From assembly GCF_000373745.1 (NCBI RefSeq), contig NZ_KB892289.1:183-53020 (forward strand): a stretch of 52,838 nucleotides of DNA. Direction: 5' to 3'. Positions within the stretch are counted from its first letter, which is position 1, and every line of letters starts with the position of its first letter. The translations under genes were made by a program, and so were the position numbers. Source of the DNA: Oligella ureolytica DSM 18253 (GTDB lineage: Bacteria > Pseudomonadota > Gammaproteobacteria > Burkholderiales > Burkholderiaceae_B). Below, piece by piece: positions 16,223-25,777 of this stretch. The notes below the pieces were generated by a model, which ran no database searches, was not told the DNA's origin, and saw only the letters and a list, made by a program, of their open reading frames with translations.

Positions 16223-18217
16223 TTAGGCCACGGCTGTTGTACTTTGACGTTTTGCTCGCATGATATTGAGAGCAAAAAGAGCAGCAACAATCACAATACC
16301 GATAATATCCGTCACTGTTTCAGGGATGATGAGCATCAAACCACCGACGGCCATGAGGATACGTTGCCAAACGGCTATATGTGTTTTGAAGTAACCTTCT
16401 AAAGCTGCAGATAAGGCGGTGACACCGACAAGGGCAGTCACTGCAACCGATGCGATATTGAACCAATGTGGTTTAGCAAACTCGCGAGCTGTCACCACGA
16501 TCTCTCTGGTGTCTAACATCAACATATCCGGGTTGTACACGAACATGAAAGGTACGATAAATCCGGCTAATGCTAATTTTAGTGATAAAAACCCTGTTTT
16601 CATTGGGTCACCACCCGCAATACCCGCTCCGGCAAAAGATGCTAAAGCCACTGGTGGCGTAATATTGGCAAAAATACCAAAATAGAACACAAATAAGTGT
16701 GCCACAATGACTGGTACCTCAAAGGTTGCTAACGCCGGAGCAACCATGGTTGCTGTAATAATATAGGCAGGGATAGATGGTAGACCCATACCTAGAATCA
16801 TTGAAGCAATCATTGTTAGAATCAAGGTGAGGAATAGCGAACCGGAACCCAGTGAAACAATCAGTGAGGTCATGACATTACCAAAGCTGGTTAAGTTAAC
16901 CACACCAATCACAATGCCGACGACAGCACATGCCGCCATGACCGAGAGAGATTGTTTAGCCCCGTCTTGTAGTGCAGCAAAAATATCTTTGATACCCATG
17001 CGAGTTTCCGGACGGATCCAACTGACAAGCACCGTAATGCCAATCGTATAGGCGGCGGCATAACCGATTGGAATAGACTTAGCTAGCATGACAACCAGTG
17101 CGATGATAGGGAACAGCATATGGCCACGCGCTTTCATGACCTCTTTAACACGAGGTAAATCAGCTTTTGGAACACCTTTAAGATCATCTTTACCGGCACG
17201 GAAGTGTACTTGGGCGAGCACGCCGAAGTAATATAATAACGCAGGTATCAACGCCGCTAGCGCAATGGTACTGTATTTAACACCGGTTGTTTCTGCCATA
17301 ATAAAGGCACTGGCCCCCATGATGGGCGGGAGTATTTGCCCGCCAATCGAGGCGCTGGCCTCGACGGCACCGGCGAAGTTACGGCTATAACCTATTTTTT
17401 TCATTAGAGGAATGGTAAAAGCACCGGTTCCGACAACGTTGGCGACAGCTGAGCCATTAATACTGCCCATGAAGCCGCTGGAAATAACCGCTACTTTGGC
17501 TGGTCCACCTTGATGACTTCCTGCCAATGCAAGGGCTAAGTCGTTAAATAACTGGCCCATGCCCGAACGCGCTAAGAATGCACCAAACAGAATAAATAAG
17601 AAAATAAAGCTGACTGACGCACCTATCGCTGTTGAGTAAAGACCTTCAGTTTTGAGATAGAGTTGACCAAAAATATCACCCAAATCATAGAGGCGTGTTG
17701 CTAAGCGATCAGGCACAAATCGCATGTGACTATAAAAAGGGTAGCTCAGAAAGATAAGCGCAAATATAGGCAGAATCCATCCCGTGATACGACGGCCCAT
17801 TTCTAACACAACAATAACAGTCAATATCGCCATTACAATATCGGTGGTATTAGGAATACCGCCACGGATGGTCATAATGTTTTGATATTGGACGATTAAA
17901 TAGAACATGCTAGCCAAAGCGGCGGCGACCCAGAGCCAATCAAACCAGATGATTTTAGAGCGACTGCTGGACTTTGCAGGTGGATAAACTAAAAAGATTA
18001 AAGCAGCACCAACGCCGACGTGAATCGCTCGGGTCAGCAATGTCGGCATGGGGTAAAAGGTAATATAAAGGTGAAATAGAGAATAAAAGGCCGCTGTGCA
18101 GGCGATGAGTATGCGGACAGCTTGGTTACCCGGATTGCGAGTTACCGATTCTCGGTCAAATTTCTCAAGAATTTTCTGACTGCTCGTGGTAGTCGTCTGA
18201 GAAGTATCCATAGTCAT
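16223..18217 (-). CDS. TRAP transporter fused permease (4TM/12TM, TAXI type)
   Basis: A 664-residue inner-membrane protein, hydrophobic almost throughout, of the TRAP type in which the small (DctQ-like) and large (DctM-like) subunits are one chain. DctM-family signatures include GAFLARSGMGQLFNDLALAL, GHQGGPAKVAVISSGFMG, SGNGS-like INGSAVANVVGTGAFTIPLM, EASASIGGQILPPIMGASAF and MGLPSIPAYIITATMVAPAL. It would couple ion entry to uptake of a substrate delivered by the TAXI receptor encoded two genes upstream. Its start overlaps the DUF1850 gene by about 50 nt, so translation is probably coupled. The substrate is not readable from sequence. Confidence 0.94.
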   Translation of the reverse strand: MTMDTSQTTTTSSQKILEKFDRESVTRNPGNQAVRILIACTAAFYSLFHLYITFYPMPTLLTRAIHVGVGAALIFLVYPPAKSSSRSKIIWFDWLWVAAALASMFYLIVQYQNIMTIRGGIPNTTDIVMAILTVIVVLEMGRRITGWILPIFALIFLSYPFYSHMRFVPDRLATRLYDLGDIFGQLYLKTEGLYSTAIGASVSFIFLFILFGAFLARSGMGQLFNDLALALAGSHQGGPAKVAVISSGFMGSINGSAVANVVGTGAFTIPLMKKIGYSRNFAGAVEASASIGGQILPPIMGASAFIMAETTGVKYSTIALAALIPALLYYFGVLAQVHFRAGKDDLKGVPKADLPRVKEVMKARGHMLFPIIALVVMLAKSIPIGYAAAYTIGITVLVSWIRPETRMGIKDIFAALQDGAKQSLSVMAACAVVGIVIGVVNLTSFGNVMTSLIVSLGSGSLFLTLILTMIASMILGMGLPSIPAYIITATMVAPALATFEVPVIVAHLFVFYFGIFANITPPVALASFAGAGIAGGDPMKTGFLSLKLALAGFIVPFMFVYNPDMLMLDTREIVVTAREFAKPHWFNIASVAVTALVGVTALSAALEGYFKTHIAVWQRILMAVGGLMLIIPETVTDIIGIVIVAALFALNIMRAKRQSTTAVA

Positions 18218-18689
18218 AACAGTTGTTTCCTAACCAGAAAATAATACGTGCCACTCGTGACGGTTGAATTGTTATTTCAGTGTAATCAGGCACTTGGTTA
18301 TAAATAGTCCAGGTGCCATTGGAGGTTATTAGTTTACCCTGCATATTGCGTGAGACGATCCAATGCAGTGAGGGTAAAACGACTTCTGACGCTAAACCGA
18401 CATAGCCTTCAGGTGCTTCAATCACGTTACCAGAAGAAGGGGTGCCTGCACCGAAGGTTTGCATGTAGCTAGCGCTTAGAAATAAATTTCCCGAAGATAA
18501 TTGATAATACTCTTGCCAGTCTTGAAGTTCGACAGAATGTCGCCAGTGCAAAATAAATGTAGTGTCTTCTAAATAACAAAAACTATCTTCAAATGAAATT
18601 TTTACTCGCTCTTGTGGCCACAAAAGATAGCCTAACATGCATAAGGTGAGCACAAAGAGCGCGCGTCGAGCATTAAATTTAGAAGTCAT
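18165..18689 (-). CDS. DUF1850 protein of the TAXI-TRAP operon
   Basis: A 174-residue protein with one N-terminal hydrophobic segment (ALFVLTLCMLGYLLW, a signal anchor or uncleaved signal) and a presumably periplasmic domain starting FILHWRHSVELQDWQEYYQL. DUF1850 proteins are typically encoded between a TAXI receptor and its fused permease; their role in transport is unknown. Here it lies 46 nt after the receptor gene and overlaps the permease start by about 53 nt, an unusually long overlap. Confidence 0.85.
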   Translation of the reverse strand: MTSKFNARRALFVLTLCMLGYLLWPQERVKISFEDSFCYLEDTTFILHWRHSVELQDWQEYYQLSSGNLFLSASYMQTFGAGTPSSGNVIEAPEGYVGLASEVVLPSLHWIVSRNMQGKLITSNGTWTIYNQVPDYTEITIQPSRVARIIFWLGNNCYDYGYFSDDYHEQSENS

Positions 18690-18735
18690 AACGATGTCTC
18701 TCGGCAGAGCCGAGAGACTAGGGCGGTGTTATGGA

Positions 18736-19734
18736 TTACTCAGCGGTAACTTCATCATAGTACTTTTGAGCACCAGGGTGAAGAGGTGCAACAGCACCTG
18801 ATTTTGCGAATTCTAAGTTAATGCCACTAGCCGCTTGGTGTGCAGACTCAAGACGAGGTAAGCTCTCAAAGAACGTCTTAGTTAGCTTGTAAACATCATC
18901 CTCAGTCATGTCTTTATGAACGACTAAGGCATTTTGAATCGCTGCAGTAGGAACGTCTTCTGCATTACCGTAAGTCCCTTGCGGGATAGTTAGGGAGACA
19001 AAGAACGGTTTATCCTGAGCAATCTCGGCGATACGATCAGCTGGGATTTCAACGATCTGTAGGTCAAAACTTTGCTGAAGCTCCATAAGCGACGCATTAG
19101 GTAGGCCGCTGGTTAGGAAGGCTGCATCGATACGACCGGATTTAAGAGCGTCTGTTGCCTCAGCGTAACCTAGGTAGTCTACACTCAAATCATCATAAGT
19201 CATGCCGAAACCGTTAATAAGGTTGCGAGCATTTACTTCAACGCCTGAGTTTTGATCACCAACAGCTACACGTTTGCCGCGTAAATCGTCTAGCGTTTTA
19301 ATACCGGAACGCTGAGAGGTGACTACTTGAACGTAGTTTGGATAAAGCGCAGCAATTTGTTGTACTTTTTCGATTTTGTTAGGGAAGCTGTTTTCACCAT
19401 TGATTGCGTCAGTTAACACATCGCTCATGACGAAAGCCATTTCAACTTTATCTTGATTGAGTAAGTTAATATTTTCAACGGAAGCGCCGGTGGTTTGTGT
19501 TTTTGAGTTAACACCATATACCTTGCTGTATTCATCAGCTAATGAAGTAGCAATGATGTTATAAGGACCTGAAGCGCCACCTGTGGCGATAGTTACAAAG
19601 CGGCTTTCAATCTTATTGTCAGCCGTTTGGGACGCTTCATTTTCAGTCGCTGTGGACGTGGTGTTGTTGCTATCATCAGAGCAAGCAGATAAAGCAAAGG
19701 CAGCAGCTATTAGTAGTACGGATTTTTTAATCAT
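18736..19734 (-). CDS. TAXI family TRAP solute-binding lipoprotein
   Basis: A 332-residue periplasmic substrate receptor. The lipobox ALSAC places the lipidated cysteine at residue 18, followed by a Ser/Thr/Asn-rich linker (SDDSNNTTSTATENEASQ) and the TAXI motif FVTIATGGASGPYNIIATSL. Further family features are LRGKRVAVGDQNSGVEVNA and GRIDAAFLTSGLPNASLMEL. It is the first gene of the operon receptor-DUF1850-permease, with GAGAGG before the ATG. TAXI systems usually take up organic acids such as glutamate or C4 compounds; the ligand here is unknown. Confidence 0.95.
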   Translation of the reverse strand: MIKKSVLLIAAAFALSACSDDSNNTTSTATENEASQTADNKIESRFVTIATGGASGPYNIIATSLADEYSKVYGVNSKTQTTGASVENINLLNQDKVEMAFVMSDVLTDAINGENSFPNKIEKVQQIAALYPNYVQVVTSQRSGIKTLDDLRGKRVAVGDQNSGVEVNARNLINGFGMTYDDLSVDYLGYAEATDALKSGRIDAAFLTSGLPNASLMELQQSFDLQIVEIPADRIAEIAQDKPFFVSLTIPQGTYGNAEDVPTAAIQNALVVHKDMTEDDVYKLTKTFFESLPRLESAHQAASGINLEFAKSGAVAPLHPGAQKYYDEVTAE

Positions 19735-19872
19735 AAGTCCTCTCTAAAGATGTAATGAAATACTTTGAACCCCGATGGTGAACGAGTTTATTGAATAAAT
19801 GGCATTCTTAGCCAGCTTGTGATAGTAACGTATTTTTTAGAAAAAAACAGTTAATCACTTGGCGCGTGAGCT

Positions 19873-19914
19873 AAAAACAGGTCGCTTATAAAATAAATAT
19901 AAACGACCTGTTTT
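19873..19914 (-). terminator. Terminator after the CoA-transferase gene
   Basis: AAAACAGGTCG / CGACCTGTTTT (19904-19914 and 19874-19884) form an 11-bp stem; on the minus strand it ends in TTTTT. It sits 24-64 nt past the CoA-transferase stop. Confidence 0.8.
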
Positions 19915-19937
19915 ATATTAGCTAATCAAAATGCGGA

Positions 19938-21491
19938 TTATGCACCTTTAGCGACATCTTCTTTTGCAATTTTCATGCTGCCACTTTCTTGGAAGCGAGC
20001 GTGCCAGCTGAGCGCCTCATTTAATAGATGAGGTGTGTGGCCGGAGTTTTCCTTGCACGCACGCTCGAAGTAGGAGCGTAATTCATCGCGGTAATCAGGG
20101 TGCGCACAGTTCTCAATGATGCACTCTGCACGCTGACGTGGCGATAAACCGCGCAAATCAGCAAGACCCTGCTCAGTAACAATAATCTGAGAGTCATGCT
20201 CAGTATGGTCGACGTGTGAAACCATCGGCACGATACCTGAAATATCACCACCTTTGGCAATGGATGGTCGTACGAAGAAGCACATATAGCCATTACGAGC
20301 AAAGTCGCCTGAGCCGCCAATACCGTTAATAATATTGCTGCCCATGACGTGGGTGGAGTTGACATTACCGTAAATATCAGCTTCTACCATGCCGTTAATG
20401 GCTATCACACCAATACGACGGACCACTTCAGGGTGATTACTGATTTCTTGAGTACGTAAAATAATACGCTCTCGATAAAAATCAATATTATCAAATAGCT
20501 CACTAAAACCCTGACGGCTTAGTGAGAGTGACGTAGCGGACACATTGACTAACTTGCCGGATTTAATCATGCTGAGCATGCCGTCCTGAATGACTTCCGT
20601 GTAAGAGGTCAAGTTTTCAAACTTACCCTCGTTTAGGCCGGCCATAACAGCATTGGCAATATTACCTACACCGGACTGGATAGGCAGCAGGCTTTCCGGC
20701 AAAACACCTTTATTTACTTCTTTTTCGAGGAAATTCAGTATGTGCTCAGCAATTTTCTTCGATGATTCATCAGGTTCGGTAAAGTTGTTGTCGCGGTCCA
20801 TGGCATTTGTTTCGACAATTGCAATGACTTTTTCTGCCGGGCAGCTGAGATACTTTTGACCAATACGATCAGATACATCAGTAATAGGAACCGGTTTGCG
20901 ATGCGGGGGTAATGCAGTACCGTAGTAAATGTCATGCATACCATCCAGCTTTTCGCTAAGTGCGTAGTTGACCTCTAAGATGACATGGTCTGCTTGGTCG
21001 ATCCATGTCTTGTTATTACCAACTGAGCATGCTGGAATGAGCGTGCCGTCTTCATTGATTCCTACGACCTCAATAACAGCAATATTTAACTTGCCATAGA
21101 AACCAAACCAAGCGTGCTGTGCCACGTGTGACAGGTGAGTGTCCATGTAGTGCATTTGGCCGGTATTGATTTTCTCACGACATACCGGGTCGGATTGGTA
21201 GGGTAGACGCATCTCAAGGCCATCAACCTTTGCTAATGCACCGTCTAATTCAGGGGCAGTAGATGCGCCGGTCCAGACACTGACTTTAAACGGGTTGCCC
21301 TTAGCATGCTCTTCATTGATACGGTCTGCTAATGCCAGGGGGATAGCTTTAGGGTAACCGGAGCCGGTGAAACCACTCATACCAATATTGACGCCGGAAG
21401 GGATTTTGGTGACAGCCTCCTCAGCCGACATCACTAGCTGATGATACTCCTTATGTTTGATGCGTGATAAAGACTCAAACGTATTACTCAT
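19938..21491 (-). CDS. Succinyl-CoA:acetate CoA-transferase (acetyl-CoA hydrolase family)
   Basis: A 517-residue class I CoA-transferase of the AarC/Cat1/Ach1 group that moves CoA between succinyl-CoA and acetate. The catalytic glutamate is Glu299 in SYTEVIQDGM. The oxyanion and CoA-binding segments GMSGFTGSGYPKAIPLA, PIQSGVGNIANAVMAGL and NIINGIGGSGDFARNGYMCF are all present, and the C-terminus has IIVTEQGLADLRGLSPRQRA. In a bypassed or acetate-driven TCA cycle this enzyme replaces succinyl-CoA synthetase. It has its own terminator 24 nt past its stop and a 203-nt gap to the TRAP operon, so it is likely transcribed separately. AarC-like function is inferred from these motifs. Confidence 0.92.
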   Translation of the reverse strand: MSNTFESLSRIKHKEYHQLVMSAEEAVTKIPSGVNIGMSGFTGSGYPKAIPLALADRINEEHAKGNPFKVSVWTGASTAPELDGALAKVDGLEMRLPYQSDPVCREKINTGQMHYMDTHLSHVAQHAWFGFYGKLNIAVIEVVGINEDGTLIPACSVGNNKTWIDQADHVILEVNYALSEKLDGMHDIYYGTALPPHRKPVPITDVSDRIGQKYLSCPAEKVIAIVETNAMDRDNNFTEPDESSKKIAEHILNFLEKEVNKGVLPESLLPIQSGVGNIANAVMAGLNEGKFENLTSYTEVIQDGMLSMIKSGKLVNVSATSLSLSRQGFSELFDNIDFYRERIILRTQEISNHPEVVRRIGVIAINGMVEADIYGNVNSTHVMGSNIINGIGGSGDFARNGYMCFFVRPSIAKGGDISGIVPMVSHVDHTEHDSQIIVTEQGLADLRGLSPRQRAECIIENCAHPDYRDELRSYFERACKENSGHTPHLLNEALSWHARFQESGSMKIAKEDVAKGA

Positions 21492-21704
21492 CTCTTAATT
21501 CCTAGTCTGACGGATATGTCCTCATAAACAGATCCGATTTTTTATTTGTTTAATTAAAAAAATGCCGACCAAAATGATCGGAGCTCAAAAAATATAACAT
21601 AATTAAACAAAGTCAAGACAAAAAGATGACAATCATTAGGTGCTTCGTTTGATATTTCTTAAGATATACTTTTGCTCAGACTAAGGAAATTAGCTTAGCG
21701 ACAA

Positions 21705-21739
21705 TAAAAAAAACCGATGCCTAAAAGTAGGCATCGGTT
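21705..21739 (-). terminator. Terminator after rne
   Basis: AACCGATGCCTA (21712-21723) and TAGGCATCGGTT (21728-21739) form a perfect 12-bp stem with an AAAG loop; on the minus strand a seven-T tail follows. It is 27 nt past the rne stop. Confidence 0.93.
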
Positions 21740-21765
21740 ATTGAAGTGAAGAAGAACAGTGGGTG

Positions 21766-24700
21766 TTAATCGACGGTTTCAACCTGAATTAACTCACTTG
21801 TCTCAAGTACTTTGGCTGCTTTGCGAGGGCGCCCCAGTTTAACTGGCGCAGTTGCAGAAGCATCAGTGTTTGCAGTTGCTTTGGTTTCAATCATGTGTAA
21901 ACCGGCATCGGCAATCACTTTTTCAAGATTTTCAGCAGGTTGCTTTGCTGTTGTCTCGCGCTTGTCGCTTGCTACTTCTTCTGTCGCAGCCATAGCCACG
22001 GGCGCAGCTTCTTCAGTATCGGCTTTTGTTTCAACGACGTCTCGAGTTGGCGCAGGTGCCTCGACCTTGGCAGTTGTTTCGACTGTGCTTTGCTCAGCAG
22101 GTAGTGGATTGGATTCGATCACTTGGCTTGGCACAGCCTCGGTAGTCTCTACAGATTCGGTGGTCGATGTAGGCTTTACCTCGATTGATTTAACAGGCGC
22201 GGCACTTTCGGGCATTGGTGTAGCCGTAGACTCGACAACCGGCTCACTCGCAACAGCTAATGGCGCTTCAACCTCAGTCACAGGAGCTGACTGGTCGTGC
22301 TGAGTGATGGTGTCGAGATCGATTTCACCTTTAGCGATTTGCTCAGATACTTCCTCGTAGTCATGGTTAGGTGTCTTGAGCATGACTTCGTTGGGAACAA
22401 AAGGCAAGGTTGTCGTAGCGCTTGCTGCATTGTCTTTTTGCGGACGGCGGTTACGATTGCTATTGCGATTTTGACGACGACGAGAGTCCGAGTGAGTTGA
22501 TTCCTCTTGTGAATCACTCTGAGCTTCTGCTACGGCATGGTTTTTAGCGCGTTGGCTGACTTCAGCCGTCTTGCTTTCAACGGCAGGCTTAGGAGTAGCA
22601 GAGCGCGCATTGTTATTTGCTTCAGTCTGCTCTTGAACCTGAGGCGTCTCAACTGCTTGAGTTGTCGCTTGCGGCTGTTGTACTTCTAAGTCGTCACGCT
22701 GCTGTTTGCTATCACGCTGTTGCTGCTGGCGTTGCTCACGAGACTCGCGCTGCTGACGGCGTTGCTGACCTTTGTCGTGTTGTGTTGCCTGCTGTTGAGC
22801 ACGATCTTGTTGGCTTTGATTTTGTGGCGACTGAGCTTGGCTTTGGGCGTCTTGCTTCTGGTCCTGCTGTTGTGCCTGATTGCGATCGTCCTGTCGGGCA
22901 GGTTGACGACGAGAGCGTCTGCTCTGTTGCTTATTGCCTTCTTGGTTTTGCTGATTGCGCGTATTGGCATTGCGTCTGTTATTAGCCGTCTGACCCTGTT
23001 GGTCTGCCTTTTGCTCATTGCTTTGATCTAGCTTTTTAGCACGTTGTTGACGGCGCTGATTTTGCTGTTGAGTGCTTGCCTCCTCGTCTTGCGGCTGAGA
23101 CGTGCGCTTCGCATTACGTCGTTGGTTGCGTTGACGTGATTGGCGTTGTGACGAGTCGGCAGTGCGCGCTGCTGACTTATTGGCAGTAGGAGTTCTTCTG
23201 TGTTGAGTCGGTTTTTCTTCAACCTTTTTGTCGTACTCGCCGTTTGGGCGTACAAAGAAAGACTTAATGCGATGTAAAAAGCCTTTAGGTATGACGCGCT
23301 CAGCTACTTCTGCAGCAGCCGTGCCGGCTGAATTAACTGCAGCCTTAGCGGTGGTTACCGGCTTTGGTGGAACAGGCTCGCCATGAGAGATGCCTTTAAC
23401 AATCGCTACTTGCTTTTTCTCTTGCTCTTCAAATTTGGCTTTTTGCTCACGCCATTGGATAACGGAATCAGGAACCGGCATCAATTCAACGCTGGATTTA
23501 GGATCATCTAAACGACTATCATCGTGGCGTAGGCGCTCAATATGATGATGAGGAGTTTCTAAGGCCTTATTAGGAATCAGCACGATGCGGACATTGAGAC
23601 GATTTTCAATTTTTAGAATGTCTTGACGCTTTTCGTTTAATAAGAAGGTCGCGACATCTACCGGAACTTGCGCGTGTAGGGCAGCGGTATTTTCTTTCAT
23701 CGCCTCTTCTTGGATCAGACGGAGAATATTTAGCGCACTTGATTCGACATCACGAATCACACCGGTACCATTACAACGTGGGCAAGTGATGTGTGAGCCC
23801 TCGTTGAGTGACGGACGCAAGCGCTGACGCGATAACTCCATAAGACCAAAGCGGGAGATCTTGCCCATTTGTACGCGAGCACGGTCAAAATGTAAGGCTT
23901 CGCGTAGTTTTTGTTCGACTTGTCGCTGGTTTTTGCTGTCGTCCATATCGATAAAGTCGATAACAATCAGACCGCCCAAGTCACGTAGACGTAATTGACG
24001 TGCTACCTCTTCTGCTGCTTCCAAGTTGGTACGTAGTGCAGTTTCTTCAATATCACCGCCACGCGTTGAGCGTGCTGAGTTGACGTCAATGGCGACCAAT
24101 GCTTCGGTGTGGTCTACAACAATTGAGCCGCCGGAAGGTAATGACACATTACGTGCATAAGCGGTTTCGATTTGGTGCTCAATTTGGAAGCGCGAAAATA
24201 GGGGAACGGCATCGCGGTAACGCTTAACCAGATTCACATTGTCGGGCATCACGTCTTGCATAAAGGCAGTCGCCTGAGCAGTGATTTCGTCCGTATCAAT
24301 CAGGATTTCAGAAATGGCAGGTGAGAAGTAATCACGAATCGCACGAATAACTAAGCTGGACTCCTGATAAATGAGGACCGGAGCAGGGTGTTGTTGAGCG
24401 GCATTATCAATCGCCGTCCAGAGTTGGAGTAGGTACTTGAGGTCCCAATCCAATTCCTCAGTAGAGCGTCCGATGCCGGCGGTGCGAGCAATCATGCTCA
24501 TGCCCTGTGGCAGGTCCAATTGCTCCATGGCTTCTTTGAGCTCTTGACGGTCCTCGCCCTCGATGCGGCGTGAGATGCCGCCACCGCGTGGGTTGTTGGG
24601 CATTAAGACTAAATAGCGACCGGCTAAAGAAACAAAGGTAGTTAGGGCGGCCCCCTTGTTGCCACGCTCTTCTTTTTCGACCTGAACTATCAGCTCTTGG

Positions 24701-24987
24701 CCTTCTTGAAGTGCATCTTGAATACGGGCAGTGCGAAGATCGACGCCCTCTTTGAAATAGCTGCGAGCCACTTCCTTAAACGGTAAAAAACCATGGCGCT
24801 CGTGACCATAGTTAATAAAACAAGCCTCTAGGCTGGGCTCGATGCGGGTGATGACACCCTTGTAGATATTGCCTTTGCGCTGCTCGCGGCCTGCGGTTTC
24901 AATATCAATGTCGATCAGCTTTTGCCCATCGACAATCGCAACGCGTAGTTCTTCTTGGTGCGTTGCATTAAATAACATGCGTTTCAT
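21766..24987 (-). CDS. rne: Ribonuclease E
   Basis: A 1073-residue endoribonuclease that starts mRNA decay and processes rRNA and tRNA. It begins MKRMLFNATHQEELRVAIVD. An S1 domain lies near residues 35-120, and the DNase I-like catalytic site carries Asp301 (VAIDVNSARSTRGG) and Asp344 (VIDFIDMDD). The zinc-link CPRCNGTGV lies near residue 400. From about residue 520 the chain becomes a disordered scaffold rich in Arg, Gln and Asn (about 600-850), then Glu/Pro/Thr/Val-rich, ending in an AT-hook-like GRPRKAAK near residues 1054-1061. It is divergent from rluC as in E. coli. GGAGAG lies before the ATG, and the long upstream region may carry autoregulation. Confidence 0.96.
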   Translation of the reverse strand: MKRMLFNATHQEELRVAIVDGQKLIDIDIETAGREQRKGNIYKGVITRIEPSLEACFINYGHERHGFLPFKEVARSYFKEGVDLRTARIQDALQEGQELIVQVEKEERGNKGAALTTFVSLAGRYLVLMPNNPRGGGISRRIEGEDRQELKEAMEQLDLPQGMSMIARTAGIGRSTEELDWDLKYLLQLWTAIDNAAQQHPAPVLIYQESSLVIRAIRDYFSPAISEILIDTDEITAQATAFMQDVMPDNVNLVKRYRDAVPLFSRFQIEHQIETAYARNVSLPSGGSIVVDHTEALVAIDVNSARSTRGGDIEETALRTNLEAAEEVARQLRLRDLGGLIVIDFIDMDDSKNQRQVEQKLREALHFDRARVQMGKISRFGLMELSRQRLRPSLNEGSHITCPRCNGTGVIRDVESSALNILRLIQEEAMKENTAALHAQVPVDVATFLLNEKRQDILKIENRLNVRIVLIPNKALETPHHHIERLRHDDSRLDDPKSSVELMPVPDSVIQWREQKAKFEEQEKKQVAIVKGISHGEPVPPKPVTTAKAAVNSAGTAAAEVAERVIPKGFLHRIKSFFVRPNGEYDKKVEEKPTQHRRTPTANKSAARTADSSQRQSRQRNQRRNAKRTSQPQDEEASTQQQNQRRQQRAKKLDQSNEQKADQQGQTANNRRNANTRNQQNQEGNKQQSRRSRRQPARQDDRNQAQQQDQKQDAQSQAQSPQNQSQQDRAQQQATQHDKGQQRRQQRESREQRQQQQRDSKQQRDDLEVQQPQATTQAVETPQVQEQTEANNNARSATPKPAVESKTAEVSQRAKNHAVAEAQSDSQEESTHSDSRRRQNRNSNRNRRPQKDNAASATTTLPFVPNEVMLKTPNHDYEEVSEQIAKGEIDLDTITQHDQSAPVTEVEAPLAVASEPVVESTATPMPESAAPVKSIEVKPTSTTESVETTEAVPSQVIESNPLPAEQSTVETTAKVEAPAPTRDVVETKADTEEAAPVAMAATEEVASDKRETTAKQPAENLEKVIADAGLHMIETKATANTDASATAPVKLGRPRKAAKVLETSELIQVETVD

Positions 24988-25777
24988 GTTCTAAACTCTC
25001 CGAAAAAATGCCACAGCAATATATATGATTGCTGAACCACCCGGACAGAGTTGTTGCGGACTTGATGATGCTGTGAATAAATAACAGCTAAAAATTTTGA
25101 GTGCTTTTGTTTTTATTGTTTCAACGCAAAGCGACGAGTTCTAGCCGCCCGAACGCCCCATATTGTGTATGTGCGCCTAGCGGTTAGAATGGTCATTAAT
25201 ACTTAGATGTGTGCCAAACTCGAATGACTCTCATCAAGCTACCTAGGGTATTTACAATAAAATAAACAAACAAAAAGCTTAGTTTTTATTAAAACGCTAA
25301 ACCGACTTATACAAACATACAATCTAAGTCGGCTTATTTAAAATATTTATAGCCCAAATCGGTCTATAAAAAGAAATTCTGTACTTTCACTTAACAATCA
25401 ACAACTATCATCTGTATAGGCAATTAGGCTGTGGGCAGGAGGTTAAATACTGCCGCATCAAAACAGCTTAATGCTTGCAACGATGATGACCACGGACAAC
25501 TCAAAAAGAAAGCGGGACTCAGTCTAAATGCTCTGAAGCTCAACCGTAACAACTAGGGGAAATGGTGCAATGACCTATTTTACTTGCCCTAGATTCAGTC
25601 CAAAATAACTCATAACAATCTAATTAATTCAAAAAGCATGAGTTACAATAGCGTGTTAAGGTAGAGTGAAAGCTTAGATGCTTGAAAATATCGCAAGCGG
25701 ATAGGCAATAGGCCTCTCTACAGTCGCGCCGCTCTCTTTTTCTGCGGGTAAATAGAATTATAGTTAGTCTTGACAAT
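24988..25777. other. 790-bp divergent leader region between rne and rluC
   Basis: No convincing gene is seen. The part near rne (24988-25150) is expected to be its 5' leader, which in E. coli is long and lets RNase E regulate its own mRNA. Inverted repeats include CCGACTTA (25302-25309) / TAAGTCGG (25325-25332) and CTAGGG (25553-25558) / CCCTAG (25587-25592) enclosing GGT...ACC. A frame at about 25430-25555 could encode roughly 42 residues from a GTG but has no ribosome site and no family resemblance. TTGACA at 25770-25775 abuts the rluC start codon. Confidence 0.5.

Noticed and set aside
21812-22303. 163-residue ORF antisense to rne
   Set aside because: Its Ser/Thr/Ala/Val-rich sequence is a mirror of the low-complexity RNase E tail; no ribosome site or homology.
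22617-23031. Leucine-rich ORFs antisense to the Q/N/R tract of rne
   Set aside because: They arise from Gln/Arg codon runs read on the other strand and look membrane-like only for that reason.
25430-25555. About 42-residue open frame in the rne-rluC spacer
   Set aside because: GTG start without ribosome site and no recognisable family; kept only as part of the spacer description.
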